64,000 nt of DNA from Cohnella hashimotonis (GCF_030014955.1 NZ_JAGRPV010000001.1:6944001-7008000), one strand, 5' to 3'; positions 35,394 through 45,785 are shown, counted from the first letter of the stretch. A program made the numbers and translations. The notes: generated by a model from the sequence alone, not told the origin.

Positions 35394-35673
35394 TAAATGA
35401 GAAGCGAAGCCTTCGCGGCGGACCACATAGCGGTCGGCCAAGCGAACGGATCTTCAGGTGCCTATCTTCACGTAACAGCGAAGATCGGCGAGTACGAACA
35501 CGGTGCATAAAACGAATCGTATCGGTGGAACTTCTATAGTATAACACACCCCGCCGCCAAATACCGCACGGCATTACTGGGATGGATGGCGATGACTGCC
35601 TGACGCGGCTGATTAACGAAAAAAAGCTGTACGGCACGCAGAATTCCTTGCCGTCAACGCGCGTTGCGCCTTC

Positions 35674-36159
35674 TTACCTCGCGACCTTCTGCTTCTCACG
35701 CAATGCCCGTTGGATATCGCGCTCGGCATCCTTTTTGGCGGCGGATTCGCGCTTGTCGTAGTTCTTCTTGCCTCGGCCGAGGCCCAGAAGGCACTTGGCG
35801 TAGCCGTTGCGCGTGTACACCTTGAGCGGCACGATCGTGTAACCCTCTTGCTTGGAAGCGCCGATCAGCTTGCGAATCTGCGCCTTGTGCATGAGCAGCT
35901 TGCGCGTGCGCGTCGGATCGGTCGGATTGTGACGGTTGCCCTGTTCGAACGGACTGATATGCATGTTGTGCAGGAAAATCTCGCCGTTCCGAATGGTTGC
36001 GAACGCATCGCCCATATTGGCTCTCCCGCCACGGAGCGACTTAATCTCGGTGCCGGTCAGCACCATGCCCGCTTCAAACGTATCCTCGATGAAGTAGTCA
36101 TGCGAAGCCTTCCTGTTCTGCGCGAGCGGCTTGTCGAACTGGTCTTTGCTCTTCACCAT
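35674..36159 (-). CDS. smpB: SsrA-binding protein SmpB
   Basis: The 161-residue length is standard. Family segments include [39 protein letters not shown], the [12 protein letters not shown] loop and the basic C-terminal tail ([20 protein letters not shown]) that enters the mRNA channel of the ribosome. SmpB binds tmRNA and positions it in stalled ribosomes. It lies next to ssrA in the same direction, as in most Bacillales. About 275 bp separate it from pyrB upstream, and I see no gene there. Confidence 0.96.
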   Translation of the reverse strand: MVKSKDQFDKPLAQNRKASHDYFIEDTFEAGMVLTGTEIKSLRGGRANMGDAFATIRNGEIFLHNMHISPFEQGNRHNPTDPTRTRKLLMHKAQIRKLIGASKQEGYTIVPLKVYTRNGYAKCLLGLGRGKKNYDKRESAAKKDAERDIQRALREKQKVAR

Positions 36160-36393
36160 GCTGCTTCACCTCACGGATTCCATTTTGGTCGGACTCTCAT
36201 TATAGCATGCGCTTCCAGCCGCTCACAACTATGCAGCCGGGGACGAAGAAAGGCAATGCATGCTGCCGCGTATGACTCCTCATAAAGTACCCCAATCGCG
36301 CGAAACGATAACTAAGATTCGGGAACGTTACCTAGCGGACACAGAAGCTGTTATTTGGCTTAAAAGCGCTCTATTCGGCACGATTGCGAACTG

Positions 36394-36427
36394 AAAAAAA
36401 CGACGCCAGAGACTCTCTCCGACGTCG
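36394..36427 (-). terminator. Terminator of pyrB
   Basis: CGACG/CGTCG outer and AGAGA/TCTCT inner pairs form the stem, followed by seven T on the minus strand, immediately after the pyrB stop. Confidence 0.65.
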
Positions 36428-36435
36428 ATCCACCG

Positions 36436-37371
36436 TTATTCAGCTTGCAGCGCCCTGTCGATGAGCGCCATGCGAATATAGAGGCCGTTCTGCGCCTGGC
36501 GGAAGTACGCGGCGCGCGGGTCCGCATCCACTTCTTCGGCGATCTCCCCGGCACGCGGGAGCGGATGTAGTACGATCGCGTCCCGACGCATACGGTTCAT
36601 TAGCTCGGCGTCGACGATATATTGTCCGGCGGCCTTGTCGTACTCCTCCGGAGAAGGGAAACGCTCCTTCTGAATTCGCGTCTGATACAGCACGTCCACA
36701 GATCCTGCCACAGCGTTCAAGTCAGTCGTTTCCTCGTAACGCACGCCCTTGTTGTCCATATAGTGCTTGACCGACGGCGGAATCGGCACGTTTTCAGGAG
36801 AGATGTAGTAGATCTTGACGTCCTTGAAATTGGCGAGAATGTAGCTCAGCGAGTGTACCGTACGCCCGTATGCCAGGTCCCCGACCATCGCGATGTTCAG
36901 GCCGTCGAGGCTGCCGCATTCCTTCTGGATCGTATAAGCGTCCAGGAGTGCCTGCGTCGGGTGCTCGCCCGCGCCGTCTCCCGCATTAAGGACCGGTACG
37001 CCCGACACCGCCGCCGCGCGCTTCGCCGCCCCGATCTCCGTGTGACGCATAACGATCAGGTCGCTGTACCCTGTAATGATGCGGATCGTGTCCTCGAGCG
37101 TCTCGCCCTTGATGGCCGACGAGAACTGCGCCGCGTTTTCCGTTCCGATGACGCTGCCGCCCAGACGATTCATCGCAGACTCGAACGACAGCCGCGTCCG
37201 CGTACTTGCTTCGAAGAACAGCGTCGTCATAATGCGTCCCGCATGGCGCCGGTCGCCACCGGCACGAACGACGTCCTCCATTGACCGCGACGCCGCGAAC
37301 AACTCCTCAAGCTCGCTCCGCGAGAACTGCTTGGCCCCTAGCACATGATACAGCTTGTCCTGCACTGCCAT
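36436..37371 (-). CDS. pyrB: Aspartate carbamoyltransferase catalytic subunit
   Basis: A 311-residue enzyme with the carbamoyl-phosphate motif FFEASTRTRLSFESAMNRLG, HPTQALLDAYTI and the late HPLPRAGEI. It condenses carbamoyl phosphate and aspartate, the first committed step of pyrimidine synthesis. GGGAGG lies about 10 nt before ATG 37371. It is alone here, between rnr and smpB, with its own terminator and no other pyr genes. In Bacillales the pyr operon normally holds pyrB, so this may be a second copy or a relocated gene. Confidence 0.93.
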   Translation of the reverse strand: MAVQDKLYHVLGAKQFSRSELEELFAASRSMEDVVRAGGDRRHAGRIMTTLFFEASTRTRLSFESAMNRLGGSVIGTENAAQFSSAIKGETLEDTIRIITGYSDLIVMRHTEIGAAKRAAAVSGVPVLNAGDGAGEHPTQALLDAYTIQKECGSLDGLNIAMVGDLAYGRTVHSLSYILANFKDVKIYYISPENVPIPPSVKHYMDNKGVRYEETTDLNAVAGSVDVLYQTRIQKERFPSPEEYDKAAGQYIVDAELMNRMRRDAIVLHPLPRAGEIAEEVDADPRAAYFRQAQNGLYIRMALIDRALQAE

Positions 37372-37588
37372 CACTTTCGTTCCTCCCGTCGACGCTGCTT
37401 CGCGTCCATGTTTACCATGATCTATCCTAGCGGATTGCCCCGGGATTGTCTAATGGGATTTGTGCGAAAAGGGATTGGCGTTAAGCGACTATTCGTTGAC
37501 GGACTGTCCACTTGAAACGGGAACGGTACGTGGGCATTACGTGAGCTTTAATGTGTAATTTTGAGATGGCCATGGGGCTGCGTCGCAT

Positions 37589-37622
37589 AAAAAAGAAGCC
37601 CGCAGCGGCTGCCGCAGGCTTC
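37589..37622 (-). terminator. Terminator of rnr
   Basis: AAGCCTGCGGC pairs with GCTGCGGGCTT and is followed by TTTTTT on the minus strand, just past the rnr stop. The 210 bp beyond it up to pyrB hold no gene that I can see. Confidence 0.75.
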
Positions 37623-37627
37623 CATTA

Positions 37628-40600
37628 TTATTGTTCCGGCGTTGGCGAAGGCGTCGGCTTGGCGCCCGGCGCCTTCGGCTTGCGCCGGCGGCGCGGCTTG
37701 GCTGCGCCTTCGGGCTTCACACCCTCCGGCGCGCCCTTGCCGCCTGCAGAGGCGGAGGCCGCCGCAGTCTGCGCGGCGGCCTTGGCGCGCGCGCTGCGCC
37801 CGGCGTCGCCCGGCTGCGCGCCGCCCTTGCCCTGCGCTGCACCCTGCTGCGGACGGCCACCCGGGCCTGGCTTGCCGCCGAAGCGGCCGCCTCGACCGCC
37901 CGGACCGCCGCCGCCTGGGCCCGGCCTGCCGCCGGAGCGGTTACCGCCGCCGCTGCGGCCATGGCCGAGCGCGCTGCGCTCGCGGCGCAGTTGGCTCTTC
38001 TCGCCGTAGAAGCGCTCCTCGTCGTCATCGTTCGCGTACTTGCGCGTCGTGAACGGAAGGCCCCACATGTCGAGCTTCGGACCGCGCTTGCTCTTCTGCG
38101 TTGGCGCCGGCACGTAGTCCGGCGAATCGCGGTTCACGTCGACCGGCTCGCGGTCGCGCTCATGCCGCGGCGGCAATCCCGCATCGCTGCCAAAGCCGAT
38201 CAGCTCCTCGCTTGCCAGCCCCGCGCCGCGCCGCTGCGGCTGCGGCAGCTGCACCGCCGATTGCTCGAACTCGCCGAGTTCGCTCAGCATCGGCGATTCG
38301 TCGCGCTCGTCGCTGGCCACGCCGACATCGGCGTCGCCATTACCCACGCGCCCGCCGCGCCCGCGCTTGGCGCCCGGCTTCGCGCCGGCCGCCACGAACG
38401 GCGGCGCCGCGTGCCCGCCGCCGGCACCGCGATCTCCGCGGGCGCCGCTGCGACGCCCGCCGCCTTCGCCGCGCGCCGCGCCTCCGCGGCTACCTTCCGC
38501 CGCCGGCGATTCCCCGCCGCCGCGACGCTTCTTGCCTTTGCGCGCGCCCGCGAACCCGCCGGCGCCGCCTTGTCCCCCATTGCCTCGCTGGCCCGCTCCG
38601 CCGCCCTTGTTCTCGCTGCGCGGCTTCATGCCGACCACTTCGAAGTCGATGTTATAATCGTCCATGTTCACCCGTCCCACTCTGATCCGCACTTCGTCTC
38701 CCAATCGGTACACCTTGCTCGTGCGCTCGCCGAGCAGCGCCATCTGGCGCTCGTCGAAGTGGTAGTAGTCGTCGCTCATCTCGCCGAGACGGACCAGACC
38801 CTCCACCGTATTGTCGAGCACGATAAACATCCCGAAGCCGGTCACGCCGCTGATGATGCCGTCGTATTCTTCGCCGATCTTGTCCAGCATGAATTCGGCC
38901 TTCTTCAGCTTGCTCGTGTCGCGCTCCGCGTCCACGGCAACGCGCTCCCTCTCGGACGACTGCTGCGCGATGTCCGGCATGCGCCCGGCCCATTGCTCAA
39001 GGCGTTCCTCAGGCAGCGTCCCTCCGTTCTCCAGCACCTCGCGCATGACGCGATGAATGACCAGGTCCGGATAACGCCGGATCGGGGACGTAAAGTGCGT
39101 GTAAAATTCGGCCGCGAGCCCGAAGTGTCCAAGGCTCTGCGAATCATATTTGGCTTGCTTCATCGAACGCAGCATCATCGTGCTGATGACGTTCTCTTCC
39201 TTGGTATCGCGAATCTGCTCCAGCAGATCCTGCAGCGCGCGCGGATGCACGGAGTTGCCCTTGCCGCGCACCGTATAGCCGAGGTTCGAAGCAAACTGAA
39301 CGAACGTCAGCAGCTTCTCGCTGTCCGGATCCTCATGAATCCGGTACAGGAACGGCACCTTCAGCCAGTGGAAATGCTCCGCCACCGTCTCGTTCGCCGC
39401 CAGCATGAACTCCTCGATAATCTGCTCGGCGATCGAGCGCTCGCGCTTGACGATGTCGACCGGCTTGCCTTCCTCATCCACGATGACCTTGGACTCCTCG
39501 AAGTCGAAGTCGATCGCGCCGCGGCGCATCCGGCTGTCCCGAAGCGCCAGCGCGAGCTCGCGCATCGTGCGGAACGTCTCGACGAGCGGCGCATACCGCT
39601 CCATTTGCTCCGGATCCTCGTCCACGAGGATCTTGCGGACGTTGGTGTAGGTCATGCGTTCCGTCGTCTTGATGACGCTGGTGAAAACGTCGTGGCGGAC
39701 CCGCTTCATCGTGCCGGCTTCGAACTCCATCTCGCAGGACATCGTCAGGCGATCCACCTTCGGATTCAGCGAGCAGATGCCGTTGGACAGCCGGTGCGGC
39801 AGCATCGGAATGACGCGGTCGACGAGGTATACGCTGCAGCCGCGGTTGTAGGCTTCCTCGTCGAGCCGGGACTTGTCCTTCACGTAGTAGCTGACGTCCG
39901 CGATATGTACGCCGAGCACATAGTTGCCGTTCGGCAGCCGCTCTACGTTTACCGCGTCGTCCAGATCCTTGGCGTCTTCGCCGTCGATCGTCACGATCGT
40001 CTTGCCCCGCAGGTCGCGCCGGCCCTGGGCGACGATCTCTTCCTCGGAGATGGCGTCCGGCGCGGCTTCCGCCTCGGCGTTCACCTCGTCAGGGAACTTC
40101 TCCGGCAGCCCGTGCTTGCGGATAATGCTGAGGATGTCGACCCCGGGATCGTCCTTGTGGCCGAGCACCTCGATAATCTCGCCTTCGGCAGCCGCTTTGC
40201 CTTCCGGATAGTGCACGATGTCGGCTACGACCTTCTGTCCTGTTACCGCACCTTTGAAATTCGCCGGACGGACGTAAATCTCCTTGTTGATCCGCTTGTC
40301 GTCCGGAATGACGAGGCCGTAGCTCTCGTGATGTTCGAACACGCCGACGATCTGCGTGACGGCGCGGCTGACGATCTTCACGACTTCGCCTTCCATGCGG
40401 CTGCCGTCGTGGTTCTTGGACGTAATGCGGGCGAGTACGATATCCCCGTTCATCGCGCCCTTCAGATCGTTGGCATTAATATAGAGATCGGGATGTCCCT
40501 CCTGCTCGGGCAGCAGAAAGGCGAAGCCCTTCGCGTGCACCTGCAATCGGCCCCGCAGCAGATTCATCTGTTCGGGCAGACCGTAGCGCTGCGCGCGGGA

Positions 40601-40774
40601 ACGCATGATTTTCCCCGCTTCTTCCATCTCCGTCAACAGACGCAGGAATGCCTTGAATTCCGCGGCGTCCGTAATCTCGAAGCGCGCTTCGAGCTCTTTG
40701 TAAGTGAGCGGCTTGTAGTCTGGATTCTTCATCATCTCGAGCAGCTCCTGCTCGCTCCACGATGGCACTGGCAT
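37628..40774 (-). CDS. rnr: Ribonuclease R with an unusually long low-complexity C-terminus
   Basis: The protein starts with an RNase R winged-helix domain, then cold-shock domains, then the RNB catalytic domain with VTIDGEDAKDLDDAVNVERL and the metal-binding aspartates. The S1 domain (EEYDGIISGVTGFGMFIVLD) follows. It processively degrades structured RNA in the 3'-to-5' direction and helps tmRNA-linked decay. After the S1 domain about 300 residues are Gly/Arg/Ala/Pro-rich, giving about 1048 residues against 750-850 usual. The start is uncertain between ATG 40774 and GTG 40768, both near AGGTGA. It belongs to the secG-rnr-smpB-ssrA block. Confidence 0.93.
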   Translation of the reverse strand: MPVPSWSEQELLEMMKNPDYKPLTYKELEARFEITDAAEFKAFLRLLTEMEEAGKIMRSRAQRYGLPEQMNLLRGRLQVHAKGFAFLLPEQEGHPDLYINANDLKGAMNGDIVLARITSKNHDGSRMEGEVVKIVSRAVTQIVGVFEHHESYGLVIPDDKRINKEIYVRPANFKGAVTGQKVVADIVHYPEGKAAAEGEIIEVLGHKDDPGVDILSIIRKHGLPEKFPDEVNAEAEAAPDAISEEEIVAQGRRDLRGKTIVTIDGEDAKDLDDAVNVERLPNGNYVLGVHIADVSYYVKDKSRLDEEAYNRGCSVYLVDRVIPMLPHRLSNGICSLNPKVDRLTMSCEMEFEAGTMKRVRHDVFTSVIKTTERMTYTNVRKILVDEDPEQMERYAPLVETFRTMRELALALRDSRMRRGAIDFDFEESKVIVDEEGKPVDIVKRERSIAEQIIEEFMLAANETVAEHFHWLKVPFLYRIHEDPDSEKLLTFVQFASNLGYTVRGKGNSVHPRALQDLLEQIRDTKEENVISTMMLRSMKQAKYDSQSLGHFGLAAEFYTHFTSPIRRYPDLVIHRVMREVLENGGTLPEERLEQWAGRMPDIAQQSSERERVAVDAERDTSKLKKAEFMLDKIGEEYDGIISGVTGFGMFIVLDNTVEGLVRLGEMSDDYYHFDERQMALLGERTSKVYRLGDEVRIRVGRVNMDDYNIDFEVVGMKPRSENKGGGAGQRGNGGQGGAGGFAGARKGKKRRGGGESPAAEGSRGGAARGEGGGRRSGARGDRGAGGGHAAPPFVAAGAKPGAKRGRGGRVGNGDADVGVASDERDESPMLSELGEFEQSAVQLPQPQRRGAGLASEELIGFGSDAGLPPRHERDREPVDVNRDSPDYVPAPTQKSKRGPKLDMWGLPFTTRKYANDDDEERFYGEKSQLRRERSALGHGRSGGGNRSGGRPGPGGGGPGGRGGRFGGKPGPGGRPQQGAAQGKGGAQPGDAGRSARAKAAAQTAAASASAGGKGAPEGVKPEGAAKPRRRRKPKAPGAKPTPSPTPEQ

Positions 40775-40921
40775 CACCTCATCTTCCAATAGTATACACG
40801 ATTTAGCGGTGAGCCAATCGGAGCGCAGCAAGATGTCCCGAACCAAATATCGCTATGGCACGGGACACGGTTGGAGCGTACGCAGACGCTTGGTAAATAG
40901 AACCAGGCCGCTTCACGATAC

Positions 40922-40950
40922 AAAAAAAGCGGGAAGCCCTCGCTTCCCGC
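40922..40950 (-). terminator. Terminator of secG
   Basis: GCGGGAAG (40929-40936) pairs with CTTCCCGC (40943-40950), followed by seven T on the minus strand. Confidence 0.8.
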
Positions 40951-40966
40951 TTGAACGACATTGCAA

Positions 40967-41203
40967 TTACGCACTCACAACGTAAGCAACGACCAAGGAC
41001 AGAACGAAAAATCCGACTGCCAGAACGATCGTGAGCCGTTGAAGGAACAGATCCAATCCCCGTGCCTTTTGCTTGCCGAACAAGTGCTCCGCACCGCCGG
41101 AGATGGCGCCCGACAGGCCTGCGCTCTTGCCGCGCTGCAACAATACGGTGCCGATCAGTCCGAGCGAGAAAATGACCAGTACGATTTTCAAAGCGATTTC
41201 CAC
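40967..41203 (-). CDS. secG: Preprotein translocase subunit SecG
   Basis: About 78 residues with two membrane segments around the family signature [20 protein letters not shown]. SecG supports SecYE in protein export. GTG 41203 gives the normal length and follows a GGGGGG-rich binding site; in-frame codons further upstream are unlikely starts. Its position before rnr is conserved in Bacillales. Confidence 0.94.
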   Translation of the reverse strand: MEIALKIVLVIFSLGLIGTVLLQRGKSAGLSGAISGGAEHLFGKQKARGLDLFLQRLTIVLAVGFFVLSLVVAYVVSA

Positions 41204-41310
41204 TGCTTCCACCCCCCGTGATGCCGGAACACTGAGAATCGGTTCAATAGGCATAAAACGTTAGTTTCATAATAGCACAAGCCCGCGATAAGTGGCAACC
41301 GTCATTACAA

Positions 41311-42714
41311 TCAGGCGACTTGCTCGATCACCAACTGTGCGCCCACGCCCGGTGCGAGTGATAGAACCTGAGGTACAGCCGAATTGTTGCGTAACGTAAT
41401 GACGTCTCCCGCGGCCAAGTTTAGATATGCGACGCCGTTGAGATTTCCTGTCGCAATGAAGGAGTTGACATTCGTACTCGGATCTACGACACCGTTAACC
41501 GCTATAGCCATAGCCGAACCAATTCCCGCTGTGATGCTTAGATCGTAGTTTATTTTGTATATGCCTGTATTGGGAACAGTGAAAGTGGTCATGCCCGCAT
41601 TATGAACGACACCGCCAAATGAAGGGCCATTACTTGAAAAAGGAACATCGGCGCCGCCAATAACGGTAGCATTCACTATGGTCGCGAGATGATAAGCGTA
41701 AATTCCGCTGATTAGACCTGCCGGCGCGCTGCCGGGTTCCCCTGTATCTCCCTTCGGACCTTGGGGGCCGGTCGCGCCGGCAGGGCCAGTCGGTCCAGTT
41801 GCGCCCGTATCGCCTTTATCGCCCTGCGGACCTTGGGGACCGGTCGCGCCGGCAGGGCCTGTCGGTCCAGTTGCGCCTGTGTCCCCTTTGTCGCCCTGCG
41901 GACCTTGGGGACCGGTCGCGCCGGCAGGGCCTGCCGGTCCAGTTGCGCCTGTATCGCCTTTGTCGCCCTGCGGACCTTGGGGACCGGTAGCGCCGGCAGG
42001 GCCTGTCGGTCCCGTTGCGCCTGTATCGCCTTTGTCGCCCTTCGCCCCCGTCGGTCCCGTCGGTCCCGTTTCGCCAGCAGGTCCGATGGCGCCTGCATCG
42101 CCCTTGTCGCCCTTATCTCCTTTATCCCCTTTGTCTCCCTTCGCGCCAGCAGGGCCTGCCGGTCCAGTTGCTCCCGTTGCTCCCGTCGCGCCTGTGTCGC
42201 CCTTATCTCCCTTATCTCCTTTATCTCATTTATCGCCCTTGTCGCCCTTTGCGCCCTGCGTCGTTTGAGGCGCGTCAGCCGTCGTGACGACGACTGTCTG
42301 GTTCGCCTTGTCCCACGTTACGGCGGCGCCGAATTGATCGACCAGGAAGCGTACGGGCACCATCACTCTGTTGTTAATGAGCGCACCCGGTTGATCCAGC
42401 GTAATTCGCGTCACATCCGAACCTTTTTTCACGGTAGCCACAGACTCGCCGATTTTAAGCGTTACGACCGTGTCGCCCTTAACCGCGGTTACGGTTTGGG
42501 TCGATCCGTTCCACTGCAACTTCGCGCCAAGCGGATCCAACGTCCCCTTCATCGGCACGAGAACGGTATTGTTGACCATAACCGGATCGACATCCAGTTT
42601 TTGAACGTTGCCGTCGATCGACAAAGACAGCGCCGCGGCCTGACTAACCGGCAGCATGAGCAACGAAGCCGCAAGCGCCATGGACGCCAACGATTTTCGC
42701 CAGTTTCTTTTCAT
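41311..42714 (-). pseudogene. Collagen-like surface protein gene interrupted by one in-frame TGA
   Basis: Read as one frame, this codes a signal peptide (LASMALAASLLMLPVSQAAA) and a copper-amine-oxidase-type N-terminal domain (VDPVMVNNTVLVPMKGTLDP; MVPVRFLVDQFGAAVTWDKA). A collagen-like Gly-X-Y tract of about 170 residues follows ([19 protein letters not shown], repeated) and then a BclA-like C-terminal jelly-roll domain ([20 protein letters not shown]). A TGA at 42228-42226 replaces a glycine codon (GGA expected) near the start of the Gly-X-Y tract. No other stop or frame change is seen. If real, only the 162-residue N-terminal part is made. Relatives form exosporium filaments. Confidence 0.82.
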
Positions 42715-42821
42715 TACATGCCCTCCTCGTTCATAAAATTTAGATGATATAAGTCTTTTCTCGACCTAATTTACCATTCTTCGGCATTAATTTATAGCGA
42801 TTTTCTCCTTCATTCCGGCGC

Positions 42822-42862
42822 AAAAAAAGCGGATCGCTCGACAATCGAACGATCCGCTTTTT
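42822..42862. terminator. Bidirectional terminator between catalase and the collagen-like gene
   Basis: AAAAAGCGGATCG pairs with CGATCCGCTTTTT around a small loop, with A and T runs on both sides; it ends the catalase transcript on the minus strand. Confidence 0.8.
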
Positions 42863-42936
42863 CTATTAAGCGATCGGCAAGGCAAATCCCTATCGCCGGC
42901 TTTGCGGCAATTCGGCATTTGCCTTTCCTCCGCTTC

Positions 42937-44541
42937 TCAGTATCCGTCCGTCTCTCCGCCCAGCTTCTTCGCCTCTTCGACACCCGCATCCGAAGCGACC
43001 GCTCCCGTGGCGGGATTGCCGTGCTGCAGCCCGTTCGCCTCCAGCCCTTCGCGCACGCGGCGGCCGTAGTCCGGATCGGCCTGCGTGAAGTAGCCGATCA
43101 TCCGCTCGCGGATATCCGCCTTGCAGATGCTGAGGTTCGCGACCAGGTTCGCGATCAGCTCGTCGCGCTCCCAGTCCTCGAACGCGCGGTACGTCTCTCC
43201 CGCTTGCTTGAAGTCGTTGGGCCGGTCGATCTTCTGCCGCACGAGGCGCGCATTGTAAGCAGGCTCGTGATCCTTGCCCGCCTTGGGCGCTTCCTTCAGT
43301 CCGCCGAGCGAGGAAGGCTCATAGTTCACATGCGGGCTCTGGCCGGGCGCCGCATCGACGTTGTACGCCATCTGGCCGTCGCGCTGGTTCGTCGCGACAT
43401 GCGTCTTGGGCGCGTTGATCGGCAGCTGCAGATAGTTCGTGCCGACGCGGTGCCGCTGCGTGTCCGAATAGGAGAACGTGCGTCCCTGCAGCAGCTTGTC
43501 GTCCGAGAAGTCGAGGCCGTCCACCAGCACGCCCGTTCCAAACGCAGCCTGCTCCACTTCCGCGAAGTAGTTGGTCGGATTGCGGTCGAGCACCAGCTTG
43601 CCGACTGGCAGCATCGGGGCTACATCCTCCGGCCACAGCTTGGTCGGGTCGAGCGGGTCGAAGTCGAGCTCGGGATGTTCGTCGTCGCTCAGAATCTGCA
43701 CCCGCAGCTCCCACTCCGGATACTCGCCCTTTTCGATCGCCTCATATAAATCCTGCGTGGCATGGCTGTAGTTCTTGCTGATGATCTTGTCGGCATCGGC
43801 CTGCGTCAGGTTGCGGATCGGCAGCTTGAGCGGCTCGAAGTGGTACTTGACGAGCACGCCGACGCCGTCCTTGTTAACCCATTTGTACGTGTTGACGCCC
43901 GAGCCTTGCATCTGCCGATAATTCGCCGGAATTCCCCAGGGTGAAAATAGGAACGTGACCATATGCGTAGCTTCGGGCGAAAGCGAGAGGAAGTCGAACA
44001 TGCGCTCCATATTGTTGACGTTCGTGACCGGGTCCGGCTTGAACGCATGCACCATATCGGGAAACTTCAGCGGATCGCGGATGAAGAAGATCTTGAGGTT
44101 GTTGCCGACGAGGTCCCAGTTGCCGTCCTCGGTATAGAACTTGACCGCGAAGCCACGCGGATCGCGCAGCGTCTCGGGCGAGTGGCCGCCGTGAACGACG
44201 GTCGAAAAGCGAACGAACGCCGGCGTCCTTTTCCCCGCCTCCTGGAACAACTTCGCCCTCGTATACTTGGAGACCGGCTCGTCTCCTGCTTTTCCGTACG
44301 ATTCGAAATAGCCGTGCGCCCCGGCACCGCGCGCGTGAACGACGCGTTCTGGGATACGTTCGCGGTCGAAATGCGTGATTTTCTCGAGGAAATGATAGTT
44401 TTCCAGCGTCGTCGGTCCTCTGCTGCCGACCGTGCGCACGTTCTGGTTGTCCGTGATCGGATGTCCCTGGCGATTGGTCAGCGTCATGTCCGATTCCGCG
44501 CCTTGTTGTTGTCCGCCGTTCTGATTCGTCTCGTTCGCCAT
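42937..44541 (-). CDS. katA: Monofunctional haem catalase
   Basis: A 534-residue small-subunit catalase with the active-site [20 protein letters not shown] (distal His), the haem pocket [20 protein letters not shown], and [20 protein letters not shown], which holds the proximal Tyr. It turns hydrogen peroxide into water and oxygen. The N-terminus ([16 protein letters not shown]) is polar and variable, as in clade 3 enzymes. An inverted repeat, AGTAAGA/TCTTACT, lies 19 bp upstream (44560-44585) and might be a regulator site. Confidence 0.94.
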   Translation of the reverse strand: MANETNQNGGQQQGAESDMTLTNRQGHPITDNQNVRTVGSRGPTTLENYHFLEKITHFDRERIPERVVHARGAGAHGYFESYGKAGDEPVSKYTRAKLFQEAGKRTPAFVRFSTVVHGGHSPETLRDPRGFAVKFYTEDGNWDLVGNNLKIFFIRDPLKFPDMVHAFKPDPVTNVNNMERMFDFLSLSPEATHMVTFLFSPWGIPANYRQMQGSGVNTYKWVNKDGVGVLVKYHFEPLKLPIRNLTQADADKIISKNYSHATQDLYEAIEKGEYPEWELRVQILSDDEHPELDFDPLDPTKLWPEDVAPMLPVGKLVLDRNPTNYFAEVEQAAFGTGVLVDGLDFSDDKLLQGRTFSYSDTQRHRVGTNYLQLPINAPKTHVATNQRDGQMAYNVDAAPGQSPHVNYEPSSLGGLKEAPKAGKDHEPAYNARLVRQKIDRPNDFKQAGETYRAFEDWERDELIANLVANLSICKADIRERMIGYFTQADPDYGRRVREGLEANGLQHGNPATGAVASDAGVEEAKKLGGETDGY

Positions 44542-44663
44542 CTTATGGTCACCTCTATAAGTAAGAATGAATCGCTACTCTTACTCTATCCCTGGACTGG
44601 CAGGATATGCATGAAGATGACATGAATTCCGGATGAAGCGGAGGTGAAGAATGTGCGCACGTG

Positions 44664-44690
44664 AAAAAGCCCGGCCATCGGGCCGGGCTT
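44664..44690 (-). terminator. Terminator of the sugar isomerase gene
   Basis: AAGCCCGGCC pairs with GGCCGGGCTT around ATCG; five T follow on the minus strand. Confidence 0.75.
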
Positions 44691-44717
44691 GTCGCGTCTA
44701 TCGCTGCGTGAACCGGA

Positions 44718-45488
44718 TCAGATCCAGCCGCGCTCCTTGAACCAGGCGTAGTTCAGCTTCGCGCTCTCGAGCGAGCCTACGTCGTACTGCTCCTGCTCGA
44801 TGATGACGTACTCGACGCCGGCCTTCTCGGCAGCCGCCAGCGCGGAGTCCCAATTGACCGAGCCCTTGCCGATCTCGGTGTCCTTGCCGTCATCCTTGAA
44901 GTCCTTGGCATGCACGAGCGGCAGACGGCCGGCATACTTCTCGATGTAGGCGGCAGGGTCCTGACCCGCGACCTTCACCCAGCCGAGGTCGAACTCGAAT
45001 ACCAGCTCTTCAGCGGACAGCTGTTCGGCAAGGTGGTCGATAACCAGCTTGCCGTCCTGGGCAGGCTTGAATTCGAACGCGTGGTTGTGATAGCCGAACT
45101 CGAGGCCGGCCGCGCGTACGATCGCCGAAGCGCGCTTCAGCGTGTCTGCGAATTTGTTCACGTCCTCGACGGACGGATTTTCGGGCAGCGGGTAGTAAGG
45201 CACGACGAAGCGCTTGATGCCGAGCTCCTTGTAATAAGCGACCTTCTCGTTCAGGTCGGATTCGAACTGGTCCGGCTCCTGCACGTTCAGACCGACGTGC
45301 ACCGAGTTGACGTTCAGGCCGGCATCGGCCAGCGCCTGCTTCAGGTCGGCGGCGGAAACGCCATAGTTGCCCGCCAATTCAACGTTCTTGTATCCGATCT
45401 CGGCGATCTCGCGGATCGTGCCGAGGAAGTCCTTCTCGCTGCGGTCGCGTACGGAGTAAAGCTGGATGCCCACTTGCGGCTTGCTCAT
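44718..45488 (-). CDS. Sugar phosphate isomerase/epimerase family TIM-barrel protein
   Basis: A 256-residue protein of the xylose-isomerase-like AP-endonuclease 2 superfamily. It starts VGIQLYSVRDRSEKDF and has a metal-ligand pattern with Glu in VELAGNYG, His in GYHNHAFEF, Asp in FEFDLGWV, His in LPLVHAKDF and a late Glu in YVIIEQEQY. Relatives isomerise keto sugars or inosose-type compounds; the substrate is not predictable here. GGAGG lies just upstream of two possible ATGs (45494 and 45488). It is a single gene with its own terminator. Confidence 0.85.
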   Translation of the reverse strand: MSKPQVGIQLYSVRDRSEKDFLGTIREIAEIGYKNVELAGNYGVSAADLKQALADAGLNVNSVHVGLNVQEPDQFESDLNEKVAYYKELGIKRFVVPYYPLPENPSVEDVNKFADTLKRASAIVRAAGLEFGYHNHAFEFKPAQDGKLVIDHLAEQLSAEELVFEFDLGWVKVAGQDPAAYIEKYAGRLPLVHAKDFKDDGKDTEIGKGSVNWDSALAAAEKAGVEYVIIEQEQYDVGSLESAKLNYAWFKERGWI

Positions 45489-45718
45489 CGTCATTTACCT
45501 CCAAATAGGGGATTAGCGCGGACGCGCTTATAGCTTTTATTGTGCTTGATCCTATTATAGGCATTCAAGGAGAACGCTTACGATTCCGATATTAGCTCAT
45601 TTTATATGGCATTTGGACTTCGTGACCCGCGCCCGCGTCCGCCGCTCCCTTTCATGCCGTTAACGGGGTACATCATGTCGAACCCATTTTCGGCCCTACG
45701 GCACCTAGCCGCTACGGC

Positions 45719-45762
45719 AAAAAAAAACGGGATGGAAGCAGATCGTCCTGCTACCATTCCGT
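45719..45762 (-). terminator. Terminator of the mannosidase operon
   Basis: AACGG-ATGG-AGCAG arms pair with CTGCT-CCAT-CCGTT, followed by nine T on the minus strand. It lies 270 bp past the GH38 stop; the repeat array between them would be in the 3' end of the message. Confidence 0.7.
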
Positions 45763-45785
45763 TTACATGTTGGCTGATTAACAAC

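Noticed and set aside
37631..40792. A long open frame on the plus strand opposite rnr (over 1000 codons)
   Set aside because: It is the mirror of a GC-rich gene with biased third positions. The minus strand codes an unmistakable RNase R, and the plus frame has no family motifs.
41761..42747. Plus-strand frame of 328 codons over the collagen-like gene
   Set aside because: Reverse complement of the Gly-X-Y tract; the minus strand gives a signal peptide, a stalk domain, a collagen tract and a BclA-like end in one frame.
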